From contig VXAA01004003.1 in the NCBI GenBank assembly GCA_013399115.1, positions 249,716-313,715 on the forward strand: a DNA stretch of 64,000 nt, in the 5' to 3' direction. Position 1 is the stretch's first letter; each line of letters starts with the position of its first letter. The DNA is from Anseranas semipalmata (lineage: Eukaryota; Chordata; Aves; Anseriformes; Anseranatidae). A program made the position numbers and the translations under genes. A model generated the notes under the pieces. The model worked only from the letters and a program-made list of their open reading frames with translations. It had not been told where the DNA came from and ran no database searches. This document shows positions 1 through 12,900 of this stretch, in pieces.

Positions 1-45
1 GGGGGCGGGCGCTGCTCTACGCCGTTGCCGAGCCGGCCGCGGAGG
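1..45 (+). other. RNF4: RNF4 non-coding exon 1 (3' part)
   Basis: A GTGAGC splice donor at 46, preceded by GGAGG, lies in the CpG island and has the strength expected of a first-exon donor. No start codon that joins the RNF4 frame is visible here, and the RNF4 ATG is at 6925, so this exon would be 5' UTR. The 5' boundary is outside the window. The exon is inferred from the donor and context only. Additional untranslated exons between here and 6912 cannot be excluded. Confidence 0.5.
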
Positions 46-430
46 GTGAGCGCTGTAGGCCGGGGGGCTCTGCCGTGGGGGTGGGAGCGGCGCCCGCGAG
101 CGGCAGCGGNGCGGGCCGGCGCTGAGGGCGCTGCGAGCCCTCACGGGCGGCCCCGGCGGCTCCCCCTCGGCGTCGGGAGCTCCGCGGGCGAGGGAGGACC
201 GCGGCCGTTGCGTGCCCCGTATCCCCTCCGAAGCGAGCCTGGGAGGGCCCCCGGAGGGCTGGGGGCGGCCCGGGGCCCGCAGGAGTGGATGGGGCGGCCG
301 GCCTGCCCCCCCTTTTGTGTGACAGCAGGAGCGGGGGTGGTGGCCGCCTGCTCGCTCTTGTGCAGCCTCCCCCCACACCTCCGTTCCCGTACGGGGGAAG
401 CCTGCTTCCTCCTCCTTCCCCGCTTCTCTA
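1..430 (+). promoter_or_regulatory. CpG island at RNF4 5' end (partial)
   Basis: The first 430 bases are very rich in G, C and CpG, then composition drops sharply to the AT-rich level of the following intron. This is the usual look of a vertebrate housekeeping promoter and first exon. The island is cut by the window edge, so the transcription start may lie upstream. One undetermined base lies at 110. No TATA box is visible. Assignment to RNF4 follows from its position upstream of the RNF4 coding exons on the same strand. Confidence 0.75.
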
Positions 431-727
431 CCTCACTTTTGGACCATTGAAGCCTTTCTCCGAGAAAATCCCGCACCTAAGAGCAGTGAGGAGCTCTGCT
501 TTTGGCCAATGTTCGTCTTTTTGTTGCTGTTGTTTCTGAACTAGGACATCTGGCCAAATGAAAGTTTGGGGTGTGTTTTGTTCCCTGGGTGTTTTCTTAG
601 CTTCTTTGTGTTGTCCTTTTGAGCCTGCTGGTAAACATGTGGCTGTCTTGTCCGTAGGTGTAGCTGAGTGCGGAGCAGGTAGGCTACTGTATCTCTGTAG
701 CGTGTCTCTCATCTTTACTGTTTTTCA

Positions 728-775
728 TAGAATGGCCTGGGTTGAAAAGGACCTTAAAGATCAACTAGTTTCTAG
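728..775 (-). repeat. CR1 LINE 3'-end fragment
   Basis: The bases ATAGAATGGCCTGGGTTGAA and the following AAGGACCTTAAAGATCA match, in antisense, the conserved 3' end of avian CR1, which on its sense strand reads roughly gatgatctt-agaggtc-cttccaacc-attctatgat. Only about 50 bases remain. This fits the extreme 5' truncation typical of CR1 insertions. The element points opposite to RNF4. Confidence 0.8.
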
Positions 776-1045
776 TTTTTGTAGCGCCTTTTGCCAAGCT
801 TTTGTAGTGTGGGACTGCTAGACCTGATTTGGATAAAACATAATAGGCTCGCTTTCTGCTTTCACTGAAGTTGATCTACTGCACATGAAGAGAAAAAAAA
901 AAAAGAGAATATCTTTAAAGATACCTGCAATACGCGGTAGGAAAGCTTTTCAAGGAGTAAAATGGCAGATTACTGGGCTCTGCAACAGCAAAAATTAGTA
1001 CTGGCACTTTGGGATTGTTACATTCATCTTCTGACCATGGAATTG

Positions 1046-1288
1046 CAGAGTGATTAGGATGGGAAGGGACCTCCGGCTCCACCCAGAGCAGGGTGCCCAG
1101 CACCACGTCCAGGCGGCTTCTGAAGCTCTCCAAGGAGGAGACCCCACGGCCTCTCTGGGCAACCTGTGCCAGGGCTCTGTCACCTGCACAGCACAGAGGT
1201 GCTGCCTGGTGGTCAGAGGGAACCTCCTGTGCTCTGGTTTGTGCCCACTGCCTCTTGCCCTGGCACTGGGCACCACTGAAAAGAGAAC
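1046..1288 (-). repeat. CR1 LINE 3' fragment
   Basis: About 240 bases of antisense CR1 3' sequence. Diagnostic blocks in order are a GGGAAGGGACCTC block, a CCCAGCACCACGTCCAGGCG block, GGAGGAGACCCCACGGCCTC, a CTGGTTTGTGCCCACTGCCT block and GGGCACCACTGAAAAGAGA. These follow the order of the CR1 consensus read in reverse. GC content is clearly above that of the intron. Apparent open frames here on both strands come from the repeat. It resembles the copy at 23300-23465 in opposite orientation. Confidence 0.88.
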
Positions 1289-4200
1289 CACATAACTCTC
1301 TTTTTTTTTTATTTTTTCTACATCCTCGCATCTTTGATACTGTTTCCTGTTGTTAGGAGTGCAATGAGAGGTCTTAAGAGTGGAAATGAGAAGCGAAATT
1401 TTAAAGGCATAGCATGTCCCTGCTTTGACAAATACTATGTATACTGTTTTGTCACCTGTGCCTTGCACATACCAAACCATTAGTCTGACATTGTTACTGT
1501 CTTCAAATACTGTAATAACATACTTGTAATGTTTAGGGTATTTATGAAGTCAAGTCTTGTTTATATGAGTCAGATGTGGTAAAAATGTCTACTTTCTGCT
1601 TAAACTGATTTGCTTCAAATCATTCTAAGCTTGTGGGAGGTCAAAACTTGTTATCAGAATGGTGCAAGAAAAGTTTTCAATTTATGCTGTATGGAGAATT
1701 CATTTTTTAGGATTGTAATTCAAACATGTTAAATGAGGTCAGCTTGAACTCAGTGGAAATATTAACTTCTTTTTGATAAAAATATTAATGGAAGATTTAA
1801 GTCATAGATATGGGATGCAATATTCCTCTACTCCTATTGTAAACAACCTTTATTCATGTGACTTTACCTTTATTTTTCTCAAGTATCTACCTGTATGGGG
1901 AAATGCTGGTGGATATAGTACTTAAAATATCAGTGGGTTATCTAGAATATGCCTTGAACTTTGTTGTTATGAGGACAACAATACTTAAGCCTTTGGGAGA
2001 GGTAAATGACAGGAACAGTAACTGCATGTGGAAAGCTCTGAGTACATGAGGAAGGGCAAGTGGCTTTTGCTGGTAATGCATCATCATGCGGTGATGCAAT
2101 AAGTTCTGTACAAGTTGAAAGTATTTATTGGCTTGCGAAGTTGATCTGCAGAGTTTTCGTATTTAAAAAAAGAAGTCTCTTCAATCCTAAATCTAGGATT
2201 TTGAACTGATTTCTGAGTACATCTTGCTGTAAGTATAATGGATGACCTTACTAATAGCTTCTGCTGGAGTTATGTGGTGCTTAAGATTTGGGTTTTTTGG
2301 GGGGGAGAGAGGTTGGTGCAGTAACTCTATTTGTGTTGTCCAGTCGTGGGAGTCCTGGTGCTGGGTTTCATTGAGACTGCTGGAGGAGGAGCATCTAGAC
2401 CTTATGAGTTATTTTGGACTATCTGGGCCTGTATAACAAATCATATTATTCAGTGGTCCAGAGGTTATGAAAAATCTTGTAAGGAATTCTAATTAGTGAG
2501 TGTGTCACTAAATGTGCGGGGTTTGCAACTGTTTTTGTACCTCTGTTTTTGTATAATGCTGATTTGATCTGTGGTATACTAAATAGAGTAAGCTTTACTT
2601 TGTTTTTCCTCCTCATTCTTGCAGTTCAGATAATTAACATTCAGCGAGGTTTCCTGAGGAAGGCAATAACTTGCTGTGGAAATCTGTAGCCCCACAGAAG
2701 TGGTTTGTTCTTGCAAGAAAAAAATGTTGCTGGATCAAGAGACTCCTTCCTTAGTCTTGAAAAAACAAGACTGCTGGAATTTGTTTATAAGTGTGATTGT
2801 TGTGTTAATACTGATGAATCTTCCTATGATGGTTTATTTTAAGGTGGCTTTACGGTGATAAGCACCCCCATGGATATCCATTCTCAACTTTCTCCTTTAC
2901 AAGAAGCTCCCAGAGAGGTTAAGGTTTGAGCCATGAGCGACTAGAACAGGGCAGGAATATTTGTGCCTTATGTATATTCTCCATATTAAGTGCTGTGACG
3001 ATTGGTATAACGAAAGCCTACTGTCAGCGTTGCAAGATGCTGAAAAATAAAACATCCAAATAGCAATGCAGCTCTGTCACTTCAGTTTGAGAAGTAACTC
3101 TGTGTTGCCTTTGAGGCCTGATGTTACTCTGATACATGTTGTAATAATCCTGTAAAATATATGTTTCTGGGTATCTCGGTGAAGAGGTGTGTGAATAGTT
3201 AATATAGGTAAGATGATCTTAGTATGACACATCTGCTATTGTATATCACCCCCCATGATAACTTTCAAATTTAGGTGGTTTTGTTCTTGTTGTTTTTTTT
3301 CTCTTCTGTAATAGCTCTTTGGCATTTAAGCCACTTCTGGCCAAAGAAAATCTGTGAATCTGTGTTAGGTTTCACATTTAGAGTCATCCCAGCTGCTTGC
3401 TTTTTTTATCTAATTATTGTTAACCCTTTTTTAAAGGTACTTTGTCAATATACCATTGCAGTGGGCTGTTTTCAGTGTCATATCCAAAAAGCACTGAATC
3501 TTGTGAAATCTTCTGGGTGTTTTACATCCAAAACTGTGCTGTCTAGTGAATATATCAGAGTTGTATTTTGCTGTCTTTCAGCAGTGTAGGTACATCAGTG
3601 TATCAGCTTGCTTTAAAAGATTCGAATTAAAAACAATTCTAGGAGTTTGTAATTTAAGCTAAGCTTGTTTAAACTTTAATTCTCTATGATCCTCAGATGT
3701 GTGTATCAACTAATATTTCCCAGCTTTTTAATATCGAAGTGTTTTCCCAATTCCATATCTGAGGAGAACAGAGGAAACTGTGTTGGCTTTCTTGGCGAAA
3801 TTAACTCAGTAAGAAGCTGTGCCGTTAGATTCTTTGTATACTTCATGTTGCTCCGTTGTCTTCATCTTCCTGCTGTGTGGGGGAAACTGCTTTGCCCAAG
3901 TTATTTTTGGTTTCGGTTTTAGCTGTCAGATGAAGATGGTGTCTTGTGTTTGAGCGACTGGAGTTTGAAAGAGCAGGTACGCTAGGGCTAGGTTTAAGGG
4001 TGATTCTCTGTTTTTTGCCATCCCTCATCCCTTGCACTGCGTGCTCTCCTTCTTGCTTCACCTTCCTCTGCCCCTTGTCCCAGGTGAGTTGCAGAAGGCT
4101 ATTTGCTCACATTTCCTAGAAAAACTCTTGAATAACTATACATGTAACTATAGGTTTTAAAAGCATTTCCTGTCAGATTTAGCAAAAAATCAAACTATGA

Positions 4201-5689
4201 AAACTGTTGACGTTCATATTTTGGGGTGGGTGGGGGTGCATAAGAATTTTGAAAACTTGACCCACTGTGAGCAGAGCCTGCCTATGGGCTTACTGGCCAT
4301 TAGCAATGTGGCACACAACAGGTAGTCTCAGTAAATAATAATAATTTTAATATTGGCTTTTGCAATCCAGTGGCAATTTTAAAATGGAAAAAAAAAAAAA
4401 AGGGAAGAAATCGAATGGTATATCGTGTTGCTTAAAACTGTACATAAATGCATCTTTTGGCTTAGTGAAAGTACCAAATCTAGGGTAAAGATATTCTCAG
4501 GCATGTTTTATTTTGTCACAGTTCAGTGTTAATAGGCCTCTTAAGAAAGTGATTTAAGAAATATAGAGACAGTTTCAGAGGGGGAATAAAAATCAGTCAG
4601 GTTTCCTTTAACTCAAGGTTATAATCCATGACCAGCGTCATTCTATCCCACTGTATGGCCTCAGTGTTTCGTAACCGAGGAATAGGTTAATAGCCTGCTA
4701 ATTAGTTCTGATCTCTGCTGACAAGGGGGGAAAAAAGAAAAAGAGGAGGGGAAGGAGATCCCAAAATCTATAATAAGAGATTGTGTGATGAGGCAATTTG
4801 AAAGATCATCTAAGCTTTGGCATGATGACTTTTTAGCTGCCTGGGATGTGCAGCTAGCTCAAAACTAACATTCTTGTAAGTCCTCTTGACCTCTTTTAAG
4901 TCCTTGATTTCTGACTTCGGTACAGGTGGTGAAGTGTGTGGGAGCCAGAGTGAACTCAGCAGCACTCAGACATATACTGATCCTTGTATTTAGGAGGACT
5001 GGAAACTAGGTTTTTTAAAATTAGGATTTATTTTATACTTTTAGATCATATGTCTGTGTGTCCAGGGTGCTTCTTGCCTGAAGTCCCTACAACTCTTGTG
5101 TAGAGAAAACAAATTACCTGGAAGCGATCAGCTCGGGAGATCTGGCATTATTTCATGTCCTCTTTGAGGCCATGGCATGCTGTCTGTGGCCATGTGGTGT
5201 CCCTTTGCTGAGACAGCAATGGTTATGGTTTACGTAGCGACAAGGGCCTATACAGTGTGCCACAATTTGCACCTTCACACTGCTGTCCTAAGCCAGAACG
5301 GTGACTGGAACAGAGAACTCCATCCTCTGGGTTGTTACAGAGTGGATGACTTGCATAGTCGAGCTGCTTTGTCACGAAAGCAGTGGGTTATCCTGTGTTA
5401 CAGGACAGTGCGTCCACACGGTTGTTCGCTGCCGGGCTTTGTTGGGGCTGCAGTGGCATCTTTGGCCTGCCCCTGGCTGTGCCCTCTTCTTGAAGCACCA
5501 CGATGGTCTGGCAGCATAGGTCAAGGTCAGATCTGGGAAGGCATCTCTTCAGTCCTCGTTTGACATCATTTCCATGATGCAGAGGGCAGAACTGCTGGTC
5601 TGTTACCTATACCAACATCCCTATAACCCGTATCTCTAAGATCTGTGCTTTCTATCGAAGAAACTTATTACAATTTCCTGTATTTCATT

Positions 5690-5801
5690 TTGCGCTCGTT
5701 TCCTCTTGTCCTCTCACTGGATACCACTGAGAATCGTTTACTTCCATCTTCCTTTATACCACCATCAGCTACCTGCACACACGGATAAGATCCCCTTGAG
5801 G
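5690..5801 (-). repeat. Old CR1 LINE fragment
   Basis: An antisense CR1 segment, more diverged than the previous one. It shows TTTCCTCTTGTCCTCTCACT, then GGATACCACTGAGAA, then a block ending GATAAGATCCCCTTGAG. These match in order the CR1 3' region (a cctcttgtcct, gggcaccactgag, gataagatccccctgag series). Boundaries are approximate. Confidence 0.7.
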
Positions 5802-6911
5802 TGATTTTTTTTTTAAAGACAGATTTGTAACAAGACTTTCCATAGGCTGGGTGATTGGACACCTAGTTGTCTGTGAAGGCTTTAGTTTGGTCTTCTGTGC
5901 AATAAAATGCAGGTTGTCTGGTGGGCTTGATTCCTAGGCTTTATAACCACTTTATCTTGTCTATTAAAGAATATTTTTCCTACTACTTTGTAGTGCTTTC
6001 TCCTCTAAAATGAGTTATTTGGTTCGTGTGGGGTCCCCTTGCTGCCTCCCTACCAGCTCCTTGTGTGTTGGACACATGATAGTTTTACTATAAGCAAGCT
6101 TTACAATGTGAACTTCAGTACCGTGTCAGCTACTCTAATAACCATCTTTATGCTTGCTTCCTATCTCTTCCCATTTAGCAGTTAGCTGTTTGGTGAGTAG
6201 GGGCATGCATACCTACAGTTACTACAGAATAGGTACTGTAAACTCGTATTCTCTTACACCAGAGATCTGCGAGTATTTCTACGCTGAAATTTCTGTGCTC
6301 CGCTTGCTTTAGATTCCTTTCAAGCTGTTTAGCTCCCACGTGTTGGAATCTGGAGATGGCTTGGAGAAAAGAGAACTGCTTATCTGTAATTTTTGTTCTC
6401 TGAAGATGGCTTCTTATAACACAGTTCCCAGTTACTTCTGCCCACACACAAACATTGCTTGAAGAGAATCAGTTGTTTTTTCAGATAAAACTTAATTGGG
6501 ACTCCTTAGTATTTTTCTGGTTTGCTGTTAAACTGGCTTATTCTGGTGTTTAGTTTAGGAACTGGGTAGGAATGAGTGAGGCTTCAGGCCCATCTGTAGG
6601 TGTCTGAGGCTTAAATACTAAACTTTTGGCACTTGCAGTCTAGCTTTGGACAGAAACTAGTGACTCAGGAATGGGAATCCTTAAGAGTGGGTGTATTTAA
6701 GAGAACAAGAATTACAGGTAGGTAATCTTCTCTCTTCTTTTCTTATAGGTTTGGAAGAACATCATTCTAAGATACTGAGAAATCTGGACTTTTTAACACT
6801 GTACTACCTAAAGAAGGAATATATATAAGGAATATAATATAAGGAATTGAAAGTTGTAGCTTCCTTGCATTTAATTTTATGGTATTTGTACCTCTTTTTC
6901 TGTAACTTTAG

Positions 6912-6933
6912 ATCAAGAAGCATCATGAGTACA
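6912..6933 (+). CDS. RNF4: RNF4 exon with start codon
   Basis: This 22-nt exon lies between an acceptor AG at 6910-6911 (after a TTTTTCTGTAACTTT tract) and a GTAAGT donor at 6934. The start ATG is at 6925-6927 with A at -3, and codes for Met-Ser-Thr in phase 0. The very small size is unusual but both splice signals are strong and the three residues match the known RNF4 N-terminus. If the acceptor at 6748 is used with a different structure, the exon could be longer. Confidence 0.8.
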
Positions 6934-9900
6934 GTAAGTATTTTACTAATCAATGCAAAACTGGTTCTTAAAATGTGTTGTTTATAGTACTTCTATAAAT
7001 CTTTTGAAGAGTTTATTGTAAATATACTAACATATTAATATCCCATGTAACTTCATGTTCTGTGATACTTAAAAAAAAAAAATTAATCTCTAGGTGCTAG
7101 CAATGTTTCGGGAATGCTTACTATGTCAGCAAAAACTTTAGGTCAGACTGATTCAAATGGTTGGCTGAAAGCTAACATTTGATATAATTGTGAACTCATC
7201 TTCTCGTTTGTAAACCATCATGTTTTTTTTTTTTTTTTTTTTGTGTGACTCAACTGGTAGGAGATCTGGAGTGAAGTCTTTTCCTTGTTGTGATGAGTTC
7301 AGATAGGAATGACCCATACCACTAGTATATTCATGCTACAGCCTCCTAGTGACATTTTGTCTATCTTTGTGTGCTTTCATTGATGTTGCAAAAATGAGGT
7401 CCGTGTTAATATTACTCCTAAAGAAAATTCTAAGGCTTTGTTCTCTCTTAGACTCAAAGAAAGCGCCGTGGAGGATCAGTTAATTCTAGGCAAGCTCAGA
7501 AACGAAGCAGGCTGATAGCTTCTACCACAGAAATGGCTTCAGAAGCAGAGCCAATAGAACTTGAAGAAAGTGGTAAGCTTTCTTTTTAACTTGGTAAAGA
7601 AAATCAACTGCTTCTGGAGTGTTGGGATCCCACTTAATGTGTTTTTTGCCAAGGCCCTTTAAAGCAGAAGGGAAACATACTTATTTTAAAATGCATGTAG
7701 TATGGGATCTGTAAACAAAAAGCCTATCGACAGCTGTTGAAGTTGGTTACTGAGTTGTGATACATTCACTGCTAGAGATAGATGAGTTACTTAAGGAAGG
7801 TACACAAATGCTCAAATACCAGAATGTTTGCTGGGAGATGCTGCAGCTGCCGCTACAGATAACGGCAAACTTCATTTGGGAACTCCCAGGTTTGAAAAAG
7901 ATAATTAAAAGTTTGTTGTCAGTCATGCCCTGTCCCTTAAGGGCCAGTATGTTTTTGTAAAAAGCATCAGAATTTAAAAAGCCTCCTTAACCTTCTATAA
8001 ATAGATACTTAAACTGCCTTTTGAAATGTTTGGAAAGAACTATAAGTAACTGTTGGTCTCCAGGTGGTTATATGGCTTTTTCTCTTTTTGCTGTGCATTT
8101 GACTATTAAAGGTTGGAAGAGGCATGAGGCAGAACATTTACAGCATGGTACTGGAAAACTCTTATATCATATATGATACATGTTTTACTGTGTGATAAAC
8201 ATTCTCCTGTGTTAGATGAATAATCTGTTGATGTAGACCTCCTACAAGCTATTGACATATAAGAAAGTATGTGAGGTCAGCTGCTGTTACTCTTACATTG
8301 CAATTTGCAGAAGACAATGGTATTAATGCTGTACATGGATTATTGAGAGCAAAGCTTGAGTGAAATGTTGGATACATTCATTACTGAAGAGAAGAGGGAT
8401 AGGGCAGTGTTGAATCATACCTCAGCCTGTTATACATTGACAGGTAATTTTAGTCCTGTGATCTCTGATTTGGATTCTAACATTGTGTTTTTAAGCTGGT
8501 GAAGAAGTAGTAGATCTCACATGTGAATCTTCTGATCCTGTAGTAGTTGATCTAACTCACAGTGATTCTGTTGTGGTAAGTAGTGAATGACACTTATCTA
8601 AATATTGTAGTCAAATTAATTTTGTATTGTGCTTGCTGATAGAATCTTTAAGGATGAATTCTAAGTTCATTGTTGACTTTTCAAAGCATGAAAGCCATGC
8701 ATTGCAAGTCAACACAGAAGCTGCTCTGGCAGTTCTACTTAGCGCGACTGTTCTTTGGCACAGCAATATGGTCTCTTCCAGTTATCCAGGAGTGCTGTAA
8801 ATCTCCATGGGCACTTTTCTTCAAAAACAACTAGTTAAATGTCTATATAAGAATTTAACCAGGCTCAAGATAATAATATGCTTTTTCATAGTGTAGATGT
8901 GATGATAAATGCATTTCAAGTATGACATTCTCTAAGAATCCAGACCCCTTGTTCAGTAAATGTTGAAGGTACCTGAACTGCACAATGACTGCTCCCATGT
9001 TGCTTTCTGGGTTTTTGAACAGTGTAGCTATTTGGAGTATAATGCACAGGCTCCTCAGGTGTTTTTGTTGGTTGTAGTGTGTGTTCCATAACAGCTAGGT
9101 ACTGACCTTAGTGCTTCTAATCTGAGGATCAGAAGTCTGGCATACTTGTCATGGCTGTCATGAATGTTTAAGAAGAATCCTACAGATAATTACTAAGCTT
9201 GAGGAATCTGGAAAGCTGAATGAGAAGGCATGAAAAAATTCTATTGAAATGTATATTTGACGTATATTTAAAGATCTGTACAGTAAAAGTAAATGGATAG
9301 ACTGACTGCAGAAGTAAGCTTAATCTTTACAAGATTTGGGTCATAGTTCACGAAGGCCTTAGATCTTCAAAAGCTCATCTTCTAGGTTTGTATTCTGGCG
9401 TCTAAGTAAGCAGCCTGACTTAAGGGGTTAAAACATGGCTCTCATTTAGCACATCAGAGTTCACGTTCAACCCCAACTGGATCTATAAATGTATCTTCAT
9501 CTATGAATATCACCTGCAGATAATGAGAGCACAATCTAAAATAGCTTGTCGCTCCAGATCTCGGGGATATATACCGTGGGGTATATGGGTAGTGTAACAT
9601 AAGCAGATGCCACTTAAATTGAAGCTGTGATAGATATATCAAAGATAAAGGCCAATGATTTAAATAAAAAGTGAAGGAGGTAGCAGTAAGTCTTTGACTT
9701 TACAAATATGAAGTATTTAGTTGAAACATTAGTTTAAGGTGTTCTTGTCACAGTGGTGGCAAGCACAACTGTAGCTGACCCTGTTAGAAACTAGTTCGGT
9801 TTCTTACTCCAGGAAGTCTTTAAAAAAACCACTTTTTTGTTACTGCCGTTTTAAAGCTTGAACAGTGTTTGATCCAATCCTCAGTGTAGTTAATAATGTC

Positions 9901-12900
9901 AGTTTTGGGATGCCACTACTGCTGTGCAGAACCACAAACAAGCAGCAGGAATAACAGGGAGGGTATCTCATGCTGAGATTGTTCCTGAGCATTAACAAAG
10001 GGAAGGCTACAAACATTATAAAATCTGCATTTCCCCAGTTCTCGTTCTACCAAAGATAATAGTGGGTTGGCTTTCTGTTTTGGTTTATTTTTTAGCAGTT
10101 ATCTAATATGAAGTGTTTAGGGATATCACACATGAATTTGCTCGTTTGAGGGAGAAAGAGGTAAAGAGTCACCTCCAGCCTAAATCAAATTAGGGTACTG
10201 AAACTGGGGGGCAGGGAGGAGGGTGTTAAGATGATTCATTAAGCTGCTTCCATTTCTATCCCTTTTCAGCAATGTAAGCAGAACCAGAAGTAACCACTTA
10301 ATAAATTAGCTGTTGCTCTGAAACTACTTTTAACGCATTCTTAAGCAAAATAACATAGTGATATCCTGAAATTCTTAGCTTGCTTTGTTGTTAATTGCTT
10401 ACGTTATGTGGTGCTTGTATGTAACACTTGGGGTGCGTACCAAAATCTAATTCTATTTTTCTTTTCTCTCCCATACCATACATGTTGATGCAAGATTGTT
10501 GAAGGTAAGTTGACATTTTACAAGTGATAATGGAATTGTACTAAACTTAATTTTTTTCTTTTCCAACAAACTTGAGCAGCATGGATTGAAACTGCGATCA
10601 GCGAAAGACAAAGAACAGTGCTAGAGTATGTGACCAGTGTCTTAGAGAACAGATCCAATCTGCGTTTCATGGTTTCTATGAAAGCTGATATGAAGTATCT
10701 GAAATCAAACCCATCAAAGCTGCTCAAAATACATTTTTCTTACTTCCTGAATACAGAAGTTCTGTAAGCCTGAAGTCAATAATCATTTTAACTAGCACTT
10801 TTAGCAATGGAATATCTGCTTTGAAAGAGAAAATGTTGAAAGGTCCTATTAGCCTGTATTGCAGTGAAGGAACTAAAGTAGAAAGATATCAAAGGTCAGA
10901 GTATTCACTTGTGTAGTCTAACACTCCTCAAATCTGATACTGATAAGTACTAACAAATAAGGATTTTTTTCTACTTTAGGTGTTACAGTAGTTGTAGAAC
11001 AGGTGTAAAGAACTTAATCCTTTACATCTTTCAGACCTTGTTCTGATTATATCTGAGATGTGTTAATATGTTGTTAGCTGCTTACTTAGAATGTAATCCA
11101 TTCTGGGCTCTGAATGAAGCAAGAGCAAGTAAAAATATATATGCAATAAAAGTTATAGCTGGAAAATTATGCAAGAAGGAACTTCAATTTTGTGGCTGTT
11201 TGTGTAATGTTAATTATTTCTTCATGATTGTTGTTACCTGAACACTGGAGGTGCAAAGGCATAATTCTTGCATGCAGTTTCTAATTGTTAAAAAAGCAAA
11301 CAGCAGTTCTTTAACCTTTGGATGTTACAGGCCAGGTAATTAATTTTTATGTGCTTTTATCTTGGACAATGTAAACTTCGTTTTCAAGTTACATTAACTC
11401 AGGAGGATGATGGTGAAAAAGTCTAAGGAGACACTACCTCAAGTATTTATGTAATTTTCCAGATACTGTTCTTAAAAGGACTTATTTTGTAGAAACTGCT
11501 TTTGAGTAGAGAGATTTGATTTAAGACAGACAAAAAGAGTGGTACGCTTCAGCATCATACCTGGATAGAGCAGTGAGGAACCACAGCAGCTGCATAATTT
11601 ACATTTTTAGACTTAAGCATCTCTTCCATCCCTTCTGAAAAATTATGTATTTTAAACTTTTTTACCGGAAGAATGTTCTGAGGGTGTGTGTGTTTGTACA
11701 TATGGTTGATAATCCCCAGAAGCTGCAGCTGGCTGTTGGCAATGATATCCCTGTCCTAAGCAGTTTAGGTAATTGTGGGGGATAGTGCTCTCTTCTAATC
11801 TCATGCATTATACAGTTGTTCACAAAGTGCTCTCTGTGTTTTATCAAACCTTTTTGTTGTCCTACCTTGCCATGATACTTAGAAACTTGACTTGTCTTCT
11901 CTCTCTCTCTTTTTTTATTTTTCTTTAAAGAATCGACTGGCAATTGTTCCAATTCCTCAGCATAGTATTATAGTATGCTCTGTTAGGAGAAATCAGGAGA
12001 GGTAGCTTCCCTTTATAGGGGCGTTCTATTCACAGGTAGTGTAACTATATGGAAACTTAATATACAGACAATCTTTAAGATCATGTTTTGGCTGTTGTAG
12101 GGTGAATAAAGCAAATGTTTTGTGTCAATATGTAACAATATTCACAGTGTCTGGAAATGTTCACCCTTAATGTTTAGGAAACTAGTTCGTTGCTTTTAAC
12201 CAAGATGAAAGTGGTTTAGTCCACCTAAAATCACAACTGCTACAGACTGCTCATAATCATGCATTTCAAGGTTAGTTACAGGGCTATATATTTTATAATA
12301 TATCTAACTTAAATAAATTACAGAGAATCAACGACGAAGGAGAAATCTCAGACTAAGAAGCCAGCGGCAGTCAGACAGCTGTGTACTGAGTAGTGATGAT
12401 GAAGATGAAACAAGAGATAATGATGTGTATGTAACAGATAAAGTGTCTCGAGAATTGGGACCACTGGAGGATGAAACTGCAAGTTCAAAGTATGTATGCC
12501 TTATGACCTAATAAACATTAATTTTTGCTTTTTTATAGATACAGGACTAATTTATATTGTTATAGTCTGACTTATCTTTGAAATCTTACTCTAGTTAGTT
12601 TCCACTTTCAATGAGTACGGTATCGCATTTAACGTACTGACAAAATGATACTGTTTGCACTTCTACAATAAAAAGCCAGCCCAAGAGGAATGTACAACTT
12701 TGCATACAACCTTTAAGATGCATGTGAGGATGTGGCAAGGAAGGAGGACTAGTGACAGGCCATAGCTCATAATGTGTTGCATTTACTTTTCATGCAAAGC
12801 TCTAGCGGTGCTGTTAAGATATAGAAATGTTTTCATGGGCGTGGATGAGGTTCGGTATTACAATATACTAGACTAACTGAACGAAATCAGGTATCCATGT

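Larger units (their letters stand above)
46..6911 (+). other. RNF4: RNF4 intron 1
   Basis: This stretch of about 6.9 kb runs from the GTGAGC donor at 46 to the acceptor at 6910-6911, which is preceded by a pyrimidine-rich tract. It is AT-rich and depleted in CpG. It contains three antisense CR1 fragments (728-775, 1046-1288, 5690-5801). The open frames seen inside it are short, unconserved in style and overlap these repeats. A good-looking acceptor at 6747-6748 could mark an alternative 5' UTR exon, but no convincing donor follows it. Confidence 0.6.

Noticed and set aside
17..476. Open frames in the first CpG island on both strands
   Set aside because: Composition artefact in GC-rich 5' sequence. 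The RNF4 start codon and frame are established at 6925.
915..1480. Overlapping open frames on both strands at about 1 kb
   Set aside because: They coincide with the antisense CR1 copy at 1046-1288 and are repeat-derived.
2623..2640. Acceptor-like CTCCTCATTCTTGCAG at 2609-2624
   Set aside because: A good acceptor by itself, but no usable donor follows within exon distance and the sequence is not protein-like. A rare 5' UTR exon is possible but unsupported.
5177..5563. 128-codon open frame in RNF4 intron 1
   Set aside because: No splice sites in register, no recognisable domain, and it lies in intronic sequence just before an old CR1 fragment.
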